From an uncultured Lachnospiraceae bacterium (GTDB lineage: Bacteria; Bacillota; Clostridia; Lachnospirales; Lachnospiraceae), in contig CAMOJK010000009.1 in NCBI GenBank assembly GCA_946616835.1, positions 1-45,710 on the forward strand: a stretch of 45,710 nucleotides of DNA, written 5' to 3'. The notes below the pieces were generated by a model. The model worked only from the letters and a program-made list of their open reading frames with translations. It was not told where the DNA came from and made no database searches. A program made the translations under genes and the position numbers. Below, piece after piece: positions 8,087 to 17,119 of the stretch (position 1 is the first letter of the stretch; every line of letters begins with the position of its first letter).

Positions 8087-8148
8087 TTTAGAAAATTCGC
8101 CCGGATTAAGTCTGTGGAAAGCTTAAAATCAGATGATTACGAGGAAAT

Positions 8149-9345
8149 ATGAAAAAACTAATAGCTCTTCTTACAAACAATGATGATGATATCTACTGCT
8201 TCCGTAAGGAACTGATAGAGGCGCTTATCGCTGAGGACTATGAGGTGCTTATATCCTGCCCTTATGGCGAAAAATTCGAGCTGATGAAAGATGTGGATTA
8301 TATCTATGATGATCCGGCTATAGACCGTCGCGGAACTGATGTGATCGCAGATAGCAAGCTGCTTCTTCATTATATATCACTTTTTTCAAAGTACCGTCCC
8401 TTTGCGGTCCTTGCATACACGGCTAAGCCTAATGTATACGGAAGCATGGCGGCGCACCTCCTGGGGATTCCTGTCATAAACAATGTGACAGGCTTCGGCT
8501 CTGTATTGAATGAATCCGGTCTTAAGGTAAAACTTATAATGGGACTTTTTAAATTTTCATACAGGCAGTCCGAATGCATGATGTTCCAGAATTCAACCAA
8601 TATGCGTCTGGCGGTTACTTCAGGTATGGTGACGGGCAAAAAAAAGAAGGCCGGTAATGTGCTTATGTCCTTAAAGTACGGGATCTTTGGCGGATGTAAG
8701 GCTATGCGGAACCGTGATTTCATACTGATTCCCGGGTCGGGAGTGAATACGGAAAGGTTTTCATACATGCCTTATCCGGAAGGCGGCAATGGCATTAACG
8801 GCGAGAAGATCGTATTTAATTATATCGGGCGTATCCTTCATGACAAGGGCGTGGATGATTATATCGAAGCTGCAAAGCGTATACATGCCAAATATCCGAA
8901 CACGGAATTCAATATGCTGGGCTTCATAGAGCCTACGGAAATGCATTATGAGAAAGAACTGGCTGAGCTCGAGAAAGCGGGGATAGTTTACTACAGAGGA
9001 TCCCAGAAAGATGTAAGACCGTACATTGAGCGTGCACATGCACTTATCCATCCCTCTACCTATGGCGAGGGCATGAGCAATGTCCTTCTTGAAAATGCAT
9101 CATCCGGAAGGCCTCTTATCACCACGGATAATCCCGGCTGTAAGGAAACCGTTCTGGACGGCGTTACGGGATACATATACCGTGGTGGAAGCGTGGAAGA
9201 GCTGGTTGGGAAGATCGAAAGATTTCTTAATATGTCCCAGGAAAAAAGAGTGCTTATGGGGAAGCGCGGGCGTCAGCGCATGATCCGGAATTTCTCTAGG
9301 AAGAAAGTGATAACTGCATATCTGAGCAAGCTGGAAGAATTGTAA
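8149..9345 (+). CDS. Glycosyltransferase family 4
   Basis: This 398-residue GT-B enzyme has an N-terminal acceptor domain that begins MKKLIALLTNNDDD and contains VTGFGSVL, resembling PglA/WbjE-type transferases. Its donor-binding C-terminal domain carries FNYIGRILHDKGVDDYIEAA, LIHPSTYGEGMSNVLLE and ASSGRPLI, i.e. the EX7E motif. It probably adds the second sugar to the lipid-linked residue made by the preceding sugar transferase, on the cytoplasmic face. A GAGGAA site precedes ATG 8149. Only 4 nt separate its stop from the flavin reductase ATG, so the two are probably co-translated. The donor sugar cannot be told. Confidence 0.9.
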   Translation: MKKLIALLTNNDDDIYCFRKELIEALIAEDYEVLISCPYGEKFELMKDVDYIYDDPAIDRRGTDVIADSKLLLHYISLFSKYRPFAVLAYTAKPNVYGSMAAHLLGIPVINNVTGFGSVLNESGLKVKLIMGLFKFSYRQSECMMFQNSTNMRLAVTSGMVTGKKKKAGNVLMSLKYGIFGGCKAMRNRDFILIPGSGVNTERFSYMPYPEGGNGINGEKIVFNYIGRILHDKGVDDYIEAAKRIHAKYPNTEFNMLGFIEPTEMHYEKELAELEKAGIVYYRGSQKDVRPYIERAHALIHPSTYGEGMSNVLLENASSGRPLITTDNPGCKETVLDGVTGYIYRGGSVEELVGKIERFLNMSQEKRVLMGKRGRQRMIRNFSRKKVITAYLSKLEEL

Positions 9346-9349
9346 TATC

Positions 9350-9937
9350 ATGTCTAAAACCGAATTTGCAAAACCTGGAAATTTCATATACCCGGTACCG
9401 GCAGTGATGGTAAGCTGCGGCACAATGGAGGGTGAAAAGAACATTATAACCGTTGCCTGGACAGGGACGGTATGTTCTGACCCGCCCATGGCCTATATTT
9501 CCGTACGGCCTGAAAGGTATTCCTATGACATAATAAAAAAATCCGGTGAATTTGTGATCAATCTGCCGGATAAAGCGCTGACAAGAGCATTGGATTTCTG
9601 CGGCTGTACCACCGGAGAGAAAATTGACAAATTCAGGGAGTGCCATCTGACACCGGAGAAAAGCAGCATAGTTTCTGCGCCTTCCATACTTGAAGCCCCT
9701 GTATCCATTGAGTGTAAAGTGACACAGGTACTTGAGCTGGGGACACATGATATGTTTTTGGCCGAAGTGGTTGCGGTAAGAGTTGACGACCTCTATATGG
9801 ATGAAAAAAACTGTTTCCATATGGAAAAGGTAGGGCTCGTAGCCTATGAACACGGTAACTACCGTGAACTGGGTGGCAGCCTGGGCTCATTCGGGTACTC
9901 TGTGCGGAAGAAGAGTAAAAATAGGAAGAGAAAGTAA
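9350..9937 (+). CDS. Flavin reductase family protein (FMN-binding split barrel)
   Basis: The 195-residue product has PVPAVMVSCG, NIITVAWTGTVCSDPPM and FVINLP, the signature of FMN-binding split-barrel proteins of the flavin-reductase/flavoredoxin type. These proteins bind FMN and use NAD(P)H or act as small flavoproteins in anaerobes. ATG 9350 comes 4 nt after the glycosyltransferase stop, so expression is coupled. The role next to glycan genes is unclear; such genes are often independent housekeeping passengers. The C-terminus is a basic tail (KKSKNRKRK). Confidence 0.88.
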   Translation: MSKTEFAKPGNFIYPVPAVMVSCGTMEGEKNIITVAWTGTVCSDPPMAYISVRPERYSYDIIKKSGEFVINLPDKALTRALDFCGCTTGEKIDKFRECHLTPEKSSIVSAPSILEAPVSIECKVTQVLELGTHDMFLAEVVAVRVDDLYMDEKNCFHMEKVGLVAYEHGNYRELGGSLGSFGYSVRKKSKNRKRK

Positions 9938-9992
9938 CTAACAAAAACTATCCACACCGCATAGCCTTAGCGAACATAATAAAGGAAAGTTA

Positions 9993-10643
9993 ATGGCAAG
10001 ATACTATATAGCTGACCTTCATTTTTTCCATGATGCCCTGAATACCCGAATGGATAAGCGGGGATTTTCGTCAGGGGAAGAAATGAATGAATATATGATA
10101 GAAAAGTGGAATGACCGTGTCCGTAAGAAGGACGAGGTGGTGATCCTGGGGGATTTTTCCCTGGGGAAAGCTGACGAGACTATGGAAATACTAAAGCGGC
10201 TTTCCGGAAAAAAGATGCTCGTAGAAGGAAATCATGAAAAATACCTTAAGGATAAGTCTTTCGACAAGTCCCTTTTTGAGTGGGTAAAAAGCTATGCCGA
10301 GCTTCATGATAATAATCGAAAGATAATCTTAAGCCATTATCCGGTATTCTGCTACAACGGCCAGTACCGCAAGTCAGCATCAGGCAATCCACGGACATAT
10401 ATGCTTTACGGGCATGTACATGATACCATGGATGAGAGACTGGTTATGCGCTTTCAGAAGGAGACCAGGGAGACAGTCCGTGAAGTCTTCGGAGCGGAAG
10501 AAAAGCAGGCTATTCCCTGCAACATGATAAACTGCTTCTGCATGTATTCGGACTATACGCCACTGACGCTTGATGAGTGGATTTCGGTGCAGCGTAAGAG
10601 AGAAGAGGTGGAAAAATATACACCAAAATCCCCGATCATTTAG
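9993..10643 (+). CDS. Calcineurin-like metallophosphoesterase
   Basis: All five metal-site blocks are visible in the 216-residue protein: ADLHFFHD near the N-terminus, ILGDFSLG, EGNHEKY, LSHYPVF and YGHVHDT. This is the dinuclear metallophosphoesterase fold, close to small phage and bacterial phosphoesterases of the YfcE/phosphohydrolase type. The substrate is unknown. AAAGGA precedes ATG 9993. Spacing of 55 nt from the flavin reductase gene is compatible with the same transcript. A cytoplasmic location is expected, because there is no signal peptide. Confidence 0.88.
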   Translation: MARYYIADLHFFHDALNTRMDKRGFSSGEEMNEYMIEKWNDRVRKKDEVVILGDFSLGKADETMEILKRLSGKKMLVEGNHEKYLKDKSFDKSLFEWVKSYAELHDNNRKIILSHYPVFCYNGQYRKSASGNPRTYMLYGHVHDTMDERLVMRFQKETRETVREVFGAEEKQAIPCNMINCFCMYSDYTPLTLDEWISVQRKREEVEKYTPKSPII

Positions 10644-10681
10644 CGATGAGTTTTATGAGGTAAGCTTAAATTTATGTGAAC

Positions 10682-10711
10682 TTGTAACAGTCGTAGGATA
10701 TTTATTATAAT
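10682..10711 (+). promoter_or_regulatory. Promoter of purC
   Basis: TTGTAA (10682-10687), an 18-nt spacer and TATAAT (10706-10711). It gives a leader of about 145 nt before purC. Confidence 0.6.
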
Positions 10712-10717
10712 ATGTTT

Positions 10718-10863
10718 TAAGCGTCTCAAAGGGAATGGCTCAGCGCAGGCTTGCATATAGTGAGGCCACCCGCCCGGGGATGCAGCGCAGCACGAACAGG
10801 CTGTGGGGCAATGTCCATACTAATTGTACATACAAAATAAAAACCATAACCGGAGGAAGAAAA
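10718..10863 (+). promoter_or_regulatory. GC-rich 5' leader of purC, possible structured RNA
   Basis: The stretch after the purC promoter is far richer in G and C than its surroundings and can pair with itself. GCGC plus TGCAT around 10745-10759 match ATGCA plus GCGC near 10780-10789, and CAGC/GCTG flank ACGAACAG. It is open in the purC frame for 43 codons, but the ribosome site GGAGG directly before ATG 10864 makes translation from there more likely. I could not match it to the ZTP, PRPP or purine riboswitch consensus. Confidence 0.35.
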
Positions 10864-11745
10864 ATGGAAACTATGAAACCTGTTAAAGAAGGAAAAGTAA
10901 GGGAAATCTATGATAACGGTGACAGCCTTATCATGGTAGCAACTGACAGGATCAGCTGCTTTGACGTGATACTTTCCAACAAGATCAGCAAAAAGGGAAC
11001 TGTCCTTACCCAGATGTCTAAATTCTGGTTTGATATGACAAAGGATATCGTGCCAAACCATATGATCAGTGCTGATGTAAAGGATATGCCTGAGTTTTTC
11101 AGACAGCCCCAGTTTGACGGAAATTCCATGATGTGCAGAAAGCTTAATATGCTTCCCGTAGAGTGTATCGTAAGGGGCTATATCACAGGCTCAGGCTGGG
11201 CAAGCTATCAGAAGACCGGAACTGTATGCGGTATAAAGCTTCCGGAGGGACTTAAGGAGTCCGATAAGCTCCCTGAACCCATCTATACACCTTCGACAAA
11301 AGCAGAGATAGGTGACCATGACGAGAATATTTCCTTCGAGCAGAGCATAGAGCATCTTGAGAAGCAGTTCCCTGGCAAGGGACAGGAGTATGCTGAAAAG
11401 CTTCGCGATCTCACCATTGCTCTTTACAAGAAGTGCGCAGACTATGCCCTTACAAAAGGCATTATTATAGCTGATACCAAGTTTGAGTTCGGTCTCAATG
11501 AAGACGGCGAGATTGTGCTGGGTGACGAGATGCTTACACCTGATTCTTCCAGGTTCTGGCCTGCTGACGGATATGAGGCAGGACATTCACAGCCTTCATT
11601 CGATAAGCAGTTTGCAAGGGACTGGCTGAAATCTGATGAGAATAAGAACGAGCCTGAGAACTGGTCGCTTCCTCAGGAGATAGTGGACAAGACTATCGAA
11701 AAGTACCTGCAGGCTTACAAGATGCTCACCGGTGAGGATCTGTAA
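10864..11745 (+). CDS. purC: Phosphoribosylaminoimidazole-succinocarboxamide synthase
   Basis: This enzyme makes SAICAR from CAIR, aspartate and ATP in purine synthesis. The 293-residue sequence has EGKVREIYD, ATDRISCFDVIL, the signature VECIVRGYITGSGW, DTKFEFG and DEMLTPDSSRFW, which together identify SAICAR synthetase of the longer Firmicutes/yeast-like type. The start ATG 10864 follows CCGGAGGAAG. The gene has its own promoter and a strong terminator and no other pur gene beside it. Expression may be controlled through the unusual GC-rich leader. Confidence 0.97.
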   Translation: METMKPVKEGKVREIYDNGDSLIMVATDRISCFDVILSNKISKKGTVLTQMSKFWFDMTKDIVPNHMISADVKDMPEFFRQPQFDGNSMMCRKLNMLPVECIVRGYITGSGWASYQKTGTVCGIKLPEGLKESDKLPEPIYTPSTKAEIGDHDENISFEQSIEHLEKQFPGKGQEYAEKLRDLTIALYKKCADYALTKGIIIADTKFEFGLNEDGEIVLGDEMLTPDSSRFWPADGYEAGHSQPSFDKQFARDWLKSDENKNEPENWSLPQEIVDKTIEKYLQAYKMLTGEDL

Positions 11746-11778
11746 TACAGTATTTTGAATTAAGATTTATGTAGTTTT

Positions 11779-11834
11779 TCGGGTGGTTATGTGAAATTTT
11801 GATATACAGCATATAGCCACCCGAATTGTTTTAT
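11779..11834 (+). terminator. Terminator of purC
   Basis: A 15-bp stem (11779-11793 with 11810-11824, two G-U pairs) built on TCGGGTGG and CCACCCGA, with a 16-nt loop and a T-rich tail. Confidence 0.85.
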
Positions 11835-11972
11835 AAAATTTTTTAATTTTTTCCCATAAAAAAGAATCCTATATCCGTACCTATATCAGAAGGATGAAAA
11901 AGACAGCTATCAAAACAAGAGGGGAAAGGATAGCAACCAAAACAACAGTTCTTCAAAAAGGGAGGAAACATT

Positions 11973-13142
11973 ATGAAAAAGAATATCATTAAGAAAATCT
12001 TATTTACCGCACTGCTTGCAACAACGCTCTGCGCAACAGCCTGTGGCAACAGTTCGCCGACTGCTGACAGGGCAACAAAGGGAGCAAACTATGAAGCAGC
12101 CGCAATGGCAGCCGGAGATAGTTATTATGCTGATTACTCGAATGACGCTTCAATGGGAATGTATGAAGCAGAAGCATGTGACTACGAGGAAAGCTATGAT
12201 TCATATGTGGAAGACACTGCGACCGGAACCACTACAGGTGATGTAGATGTTCAGGAATCGGCACAGAGCACCAACAGGAAGCTTATCCGTACAGTTTCCC
12301 TCAATGTCGAGACACAGGAATTCGAGGCGCTCCGCAACGATATCGAAAGCAGGATAAATGCTCTGGGCGGCTATGTAGAGGACGGATATGTATATAACGG
12401 AAACATCTACAGCGAGGGCAGTCTCAGGGAAGCTACCATGACCGTAAGGATCCCTTCAGACAAGCTGGACGAATTCCTGAATATGGTCGCTGAGAATTCA
12501 AATGTGGTAACACAGAATGAAAGCGTACGCGACGTAACTCTTGACTACGTAGATATGGACAGCCGCAAGAGCGCGCTGAAGGCTGAGGAGAAGAGACTCC
12601 TTGAGATGCTTGAGTCAGCAGATACAGTAGAAGACATGATCTACATTGAGGACAGGCTTGCAAATATCCGTTACGAGACGGAGAGCATAGAGTCACAGCT
12701 CAGGACTTATGATAATCTTGTTGATTACAGTACCGTAAACCTTACTATCAAGGAAGTTGTCAAGCTCACAGAGGTTGTTGAAGAGCCTACAGTAGAGCCT
12801 ACAGTCGCTGAGCGTATATCAAAGGGATTCTCAGAAAGCCTTGAGGATGTAGAGGAAGAGCTGACAGACTTTGTCGTAGACTTCATAGTATCCCTGCCTT
12901 ACCTTGCAGTGATCTTCCTGCCTATCATCGTAGTTCTGGTAGTGATAGCAGTTGTTGTCATCATTGTTGTAAAGATCATCCATAAGTCTTCAAAGAAGAA
13001 GGCACAGAAGAATCTTTCAGAGACAAAGGCTGATTCAAAGTCTGAAGAAGCAGCAAAGAAGCCTGAAGAGGAAAAGAAATCAGAGGATAAGAAAGACACA
13101 GCAAAGTCAGACGACAAGACAGAGAAAGACAAGAAGAAATGA
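11973..13142 (+). CDS. DUF4349 lipoprotein with membrane segment and charged tail
   Basis: The 389-residue protein starts with a signal peptide and a lipobox-like LCATAC; Cys24 would be lipidated. An acidic, Tyr-rich low-complexity stretch follows. The DUF4349 domain runs from about residue 95 to 265: RKLIRTVSLNVETQEF, then ATMTVRIPSDKLDEFL, LDYVDMDSRKSALKAEEKRL, and a coiled coil ending in VNLTIKE. A strong transmembrane helix (about 305-335) and a Lys/Glu/Ser tail complete it. The family is envelope-associated and of unknown function. GGGAGGAAAC precedes the ATG. It is monocistronic with a terminator. Confidence 0.9.
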   Translation: MKKNIIKKILFTALLATTLCATACGNSSPTADRATKGANYEAAAMAAGDSYYADYSNDASMGMYEAEACDYEESYDSYVEDTATGTTTGDVDVQESAQSTNRKLIRTVSLNVETQEFEALRNDIESRINALGGYVEDGYVYNGNIYSEGSLREATMTVRIPSDKLDEFLNMVAENSNVVTQNESVRDVTLDYVDMDSRKSALKAEEKRLLEMLESADTVEDMIYIEDRLANIRYETESIESQLRTYDNLVDYSTVNLTIKEVVKLTEVVEEPTVEPTVAERISKGFSESLEDVEEELTDFVVDFIVSLPYLAVIFLPIIVVLVVIAVVVIIVVKIIHKSSKKKAQKNLSETKADSKSEEAAKKPEEEKKSEDKKDTAKSDDKTEKDKKK

Positions 13143-13196
13143 AATAATGTTCTGACAGGTAAAACCGAATAAAGAACAGTTATTATTAAGATCAGG

Positions 13197-13236
13197 GAGA
13201 TTCTATCGGAGGCATCCGGTGGAATCTCTCTTTTTT
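13197..13236 (+). terminator. Rho-independent terminator
   Basis: GAGATTCTATCGG (13197-13209) pairs with CCGGTGGAATCTC (13216-13228) with two wobble pairs or mismatch-tolerant steps, then six T. Confidence 0.9.
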
Positions 13237-13320
13237 ACAAAAAGTTTCCATTTCTTAAAGATTTTTTAAGAATTGATCTGCTAATATGTGGCCATAAGCT
13301 GATACAGGGAGGGAAAACAC

Positions 13321-15183
13321 ATGTTTTTCAGGATGCTGAAAAAGGACATAACGGAGAAGAAAGGGTTAAACATCATTCTTCTGATATTCATGTGCCTTGC
13401 ATCAACGCTCACGGTCTGCAGCGCCATTGTCCTTTATGCAAACGGTATCGGATATAACAGGACGCTGAAGCGTCTGAATGCCGCAGAGGTTACTGTACTG
13501 GCCGTAAGGGACCTGGATGATGAGCAGGGCAGGCAGGATGCGGTCAGAAAATGGCTTGACAGCTGTGAGAGTGTGAATGATGTCGAGCTAAGCGAATGCA
13601 TAGTTTTCTACTCCAATGCCGTTGATTATGAAAGCGTTGATGAGGAGATGAGCTCCACACTGATACACAGAAATTATTATGCGTTTGCTCCGGATGCCGG
13701 GCACAATAAGGCAACGGATATGGACGGTAATCTGCTGGATATACCATACGGCAGTGTGGCTGTTTCCCAGTATATACATAACATAGGAGGGGCTGAAATA
13801 GGGGATAAGGTTCGTATTGTAACCCAAATGGGTAATATATATGAATTTAAGATATGTGCGTTCACAAAGGATCCTTCCATGAACGGATGGTACAGGCTGT
13901 TTTTTAACCCGGAGGACTATGATGTGCTTAGGGTTGAAAGTCCCGTCATAGCAGATGCATATATGATAGATATGTGTGAAGGTGCTGAAGGTGTTGAGGA
14001 ACTGGGCGTGATCAATTATTTTTCGGAGATGGAGGATGCATTCGGAGAAATCGTGGCTTCATACACTTCACATGGCTACAATCCGGATCATGAGAGCTCG
14101 GTATTACTGAATGTGATCATGATGATCTGTTCTGTGTTCCTGATAATCATGGTTTTCATGACGGTAAGCTTTACCATCAAGACAGCTATCAAAAGCGAAG
14201 AAAAAGAATTGGGAATGCTTAAGGCTCTCGGTGTGGAATCGGTATCCTTCAACTGGCTTTTTGCGGCAAAGTATCTGGCGATATCCCTGGTGGGTATGGT
14301 AGTGGGATTTTTTGCCGGCATACATCTGGCGGGACTCGATCTTAAGTATCTTTGCTATGATGAACTTAAGCCTTCTTTCATTGAGATAATCCCTATTGCC
14401 CTGGCAGCTTCGCTTATGATATTCGTCCTGATCCTTATCTTTGTTGCCTTTGCCTTAAGGCGTATGAAAAAGATAAGCATAATGGATGTCATTGCCGGTG
14501 AGAACAGGGGCGAAAGGTTTAAAAAACTTCCGGGGATCTTCCTGCATAAGATCGGCAGGATCAACATACCCTTCTATCTTGCGCTTACGGACCTTACCAA
14601 CATGATAAAGAGATATTCCTTTTTGATAATTGCTTACACTATGGCGCTCACGCTTCTGTTAGCATTCATAGAGGTCCGCGCTACGGCAAATAGCAAATAC
14701 TGGATCACGAAATACTGGGGGTATCCTGATTTTGATTTCGCCATGGATCTTCCGGATCAGGTCGAGGAAAAATATATTGAAAGAGGCGGAAATATAAAAG
14801 GAGCGTATGACATTGTGAATAAGGAACTGCAGGAAGCGGATATTCCTGCAAAGCTGGACTACTTTCTCTGGTGTGACGTAACTACGGAATTTAATGGAAA
14901 TTCGCATGCATCTTTTCTTCAGTATCACATTCCCGGTGGCATGTATACAGATGTTTATGAAGGCGTAAGGCCGAAGCTAAGGAATGAGGTCATGCTTGAT
15001 GCCTATCATGCGGAAATATACGGGATAAATATAGGGGATACTATAAGTGTTGAATACTTCAGGTTTAATGATGACGGACTTACCAGTGCCCTGGTATCGG
15101 AGGATTTTTTAGTTACCGGAACCACAGACAAGCCTATGGCGGATCTGACCGTTTTTATGAGTGATGAATTTAAGGATGCCTGA
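13321..15183 (+). CDS. FtsX-type ABC transporter permease, C-terminally truncated
   Basis: The 620-residue protein has the first part of the two-domain (MacB/BceB-like large) permease plan: TM1 at about 16-38, an extracytoplasmic domain of about 220 residues, TM2-4 between about 260 and 385 with the FtsX core (MLKALGVESVSFNWLF), TM5 at about 430-450, and a second extracytoplasmic domain. The final three membrane helices normally needed to complete the second FtsX domain are absent. The frame stops at DEFKDA, exactly where the next gene begins. No ATP-binding subunit is present on either side. It is therefore probably a broken transporter, although it is expressed from its own GGGAGGG site. 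A two-component system downstream may once have controlled it. Confidence 0.8.
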   Translation: MFFRMLKKDITEKKGLNIILLIFMCLASTLTVCSAIVLYANGIGYNRTLKRLNAAEVTVLAVRDLDDEQGRQDAVRKWLDSCESVNDVELSECIVFYSNAVDYESVDEEMSSTLIHRNYYAFAPDAGHNKATDMDGNLLDIPYGSVAVSQYIHNIGGAEIGDKVRIVTQMGNIYEFKICAFTKDPSMNGWYRLFFNPEDYDVLRVESPVIADAYMIDMCEGAEGVEELGVINYFSEMEDAFGEIVASYTSHGYNPDHESSVLLNVIMMICSVFLIIMVFMTVSFTIKTAIKSEEKELGMLKALGVESVSFNWLFAAKYLAISLVGMVVGFFAGIHLAGLDLKYLCYDELKPSFIEIIPIALAASLMIFVLILIFVAFALRRMKKISIMDVIAGENRGERFKKLPGIFLHKIGRINIPFYLALTDLTNMIKRYSFLIIAYTMALTLLLAFIEVRATANSKYWITKYWGYPDFDFAMDLPDQVEEKYIERGGNIKGAYDIVNKELQEADIPAKLDYFLWCDVTTEFNGNSHASFLQYHIPGGMYTDVYEGVRPKLRNEVMLDAYHAEIYGINIGDTISVEYFRFNDDGLTSALVSEDFLVTGTTDKPMADLTVFMSDEFKDA

Positions 15184-16405
15184 CGGACTTTGCACAATAA
15201 AAGTAACAGAGGCATACTTTGATGTGACACTGGATGAAGAAAAGGGAACGCCCTATGAAGCGGGTCTTGCATACGGAACTGCTATCAGGGAAATATATCC
15301 GGATTTCGGTTCGGGACTGGAACCCTACCTTTATGAAAATATCAGGGAGGCTTTTCCTGATATTGAGGAAGATTTTTCTCCTGTTGAAGTCCGTATGCAG
15401 GCTCTGTTTGATTCCATAGATCCTCATTATCAGGAGGAAGTACGGGGGGTGTCTGACGGACTGGGCATTACGGAGCATGGGATAGTTCCTGATGGTGAGC
15501 TCAGCTATGAAGAGTTTATGCTTTCCCAGATCATTCCTGATTGCCTGAGGCCTACTGCTTGCTCGGGATTGGCACTATGGGGAGAAAAAACGGTTACCGG
15601 AGATATGATGGGCGTGAGATGTCTGGAGTGGGATCTTGGAAGCGACAGGAGTATGTGCAGGATACATACGGTACTTCGTATCCGTAATCACGATAAGAGC
15701 ATTACCTGCATCGGCTTTCTTGGAATTCTTGATGTTATTTCCGGAGTGAACGATGACGGAATATTTATTTCAATGTATGATTCGGGATCTGACCAGGAAT
15801 TTACTTATGAGGGAAAGACCTGTTACAGTTTTGCAACTAGACACTGTCTTGAAGAATATTCGACAGCAAGGGAATGCGGAGAGTATATGGTTGAAAACAG
15901 TAAGTATTTTACCTGGAGCCATAATATCATGATCTATGACGGCAGGGAGGTGTACTGTGCGGAAGACGCGGCGGGAGCACTTCAGGATAGCGGTGAAGGT
16001 TTTTCAGCTCTCCGGGATAATACAACGCCTATTATGAAAGGACTTAGCTGGGATAGTCCTGACAGTCTGTGTGTCATCAATTCATTTTTGACTGAAGGCA
16101 ACTATGACAATATTTCCGGCAGCAGGGTTAATGTAGTTCGCTTCAGTAAATACAACGAATTTGTGAAAGCAAAGGACAAATTCAGTACTGCGGATTTAAA
16201 AGATGCGATGACGCAGGAAATAGTGGAGACGGACCTTTACGGCATGGCAGCAGTTCAGAATGTACACCGTGATAATTTGACACAGATGATAATTATAGAT
16301 TATCATCAAGGCAGCGTTCAGGTGGCGTTTACAGGGATGGAGGGTGTTGTCGATAAGCCTGTGTTTTATCAGGTGGAAAGCATTCCGCAGATATCTTGTA
16401 AATGA
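15176..16405 (+). CDS. C45-family Ntn hydrolase (AAT-like), N-terminus missing
   Basis: The frame overlaps the permease stop as ATGCCTGA and has no spaced ribosome site; upstream starts at 15161 and 15164 are no better. The core is that of the C45 autoproteolytic acyltransferase/amidohydrolase family (penicillin acyltransferase-like). TACSGLALWGEKTVTGD carries the likely nucleophile Cys (about residue 129). It is followed by VRCLEWDLGS, FLGILDVISGVNDDG, and a C-terminal YGMAAVQNVHRDNLTQMII. The usual signal peptide is missing, so the protein would stay in the cytoplasm. I infer a deletion joined this gene to the permease. Substrate would be an amide or peptide-like compound, undetermined. Confidence 0.75.
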   Translation: MPDGLCTIKVTEAYFDVTLDEEKGTPYEAGLAYGTAIREIYPDFGSGLEPYLYENIREAFPDIEEDFSPVEVRMQALFDSIDPHYQEEVRGVSDGLGITEHGIVPDGELSYEEFMLSQIIPDCLRPTACSGLALWGEKTVTGDMMGVRCLEWDLGSDRSMCRIHTVLRIRNHDKSITCIGFLGILDVISGVNDDGIFISMYDSGSDQEFTYEGKTCYSFATRHCLEEYSTARECGEYMVENSKYFTWSHNIMIYDGREVYCAEDAAGALQDSGEGFSALRDNTTPIMKGLSWDSPDSLCVINSFLTEGNYDNISGSRVNVVRFSKYNEFVKAKDKFSTADLKDAMTQEIVETDLYGMAAVQNVHRDNLTQMIIIDYHQGSVQVAFTGMEGVVDKPVFYQVESIPQISCK

Positions 16406-16446
16406 CAGAAAACAGCAGGAAGGGCCGATAGTTTATTATCTGAATT

Positions 16447-17118
16447 ATGGATATTCTTATTATCGAGGACAATGAAGAATTAGGAAAGCTTATATTTGAT
16501 TTTATAACGGCCTCCGGATACACGGCATATCTTGCCGGATCTGCAGAGGAAGCACTGTCAAAGCTCGACGGAGAAAGTTACAGGCTTCTGCTTCTTGATG
16601 TGATGCTTCCCGGGCAGGATGGCTTCAGTGCCCTTACCAGGATAAGAAAAAAATATAACATGCCCGTTCTTATGATGAGCGCAAGAACGGATGATGACAG
16701 TAAAATACTCGGAATGGAAACCGGCGCAGATGATTACATCGAGAAGCCCTTTTCCGTTCCTGTTCTTTTGTCAAAGATAAAGGCGCTTATGCGCAGAGCT
16801 TATGGCGAAAATAAGAACGATACGCTGACATATAAGAACCTGAAAGTGGATGTAGCGTCAAGATGTGTAACAAAGGATGGAAAGCCTCTTGAAATAAACG
16901 GAAAGGAATTTGACATCCTTGTGATGTTTATGCGGAATCCGGGCAGAGTGCTGGATAAGAATGCAATTTTTGATGAAATATGGGGATACTACAGTGAGAC
17001 TGAAATGAGTTCGCTGAATGTTTATATCAGGTGGCTTCGGGAAAAGATTGAAGATGATCCCAAGGAGCCTGAGTTTATCAAAACAGTGTGGCGTGTGGGA
17101 TATAAATTTGGGGATTGA
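16447..17118 (+). CDS. OmpR-family response regulator
   Basis: Residues 1-115 form a receiver domain: IIEDNEE acid pair, phospho-acceptor Asp51 in LLLLDVMLPG, SARTDD and EKPFS Lys. Residues 125-223 form a winged-helix DNA-binding domain (GKEFDILVMFMRNPGRVLDK, YIRWLREKIE, IKTVWRVGYKFGD). It is the usual 223-residue size. It is coupled to the histidine kinase gene, which starts 1 nt after its stop. Regulators of this kind beside FtsX permeases usually control the transporter; here the transporter is damaged. Confidence 0.95.
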   Translation: MDILIIEDNEELGKLIFDFITASGYTAYLAGSAEEALSKLDGESYRLLLLDVMLPGQDGFSALTRIRKKYNMPVLMMSARTDDDSKILGMETGADDYIEKPFSVPVLLSKIKALMRRAYGENKNDTLTYKNLKVDVASRCVTKDGKPLEINGKEFDILVMFMRNPGRVLDKNAIFDEIWGYYSETEMSSLNVYIRWLREKIEDDPKEPEFIKTVWRVGYKFGD

Positions 17119-17119
17119 T

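Noticed and set aside
10718-10863. ZTP (pfl) riboswitch before purC
   Set aside because: Only a CCCGGGG-like word matches; the expected GACTGGCG-like 5' part and CCGCCTGGGC-like 3' part are absent.
10735-10863. 43-residue N-terminal extension of PurC
   Set aside because: The frame is open, but family members begin at METMKPVKEG and a GGAGG site directly precedes ATG 10864; the extension has no ribosome site.
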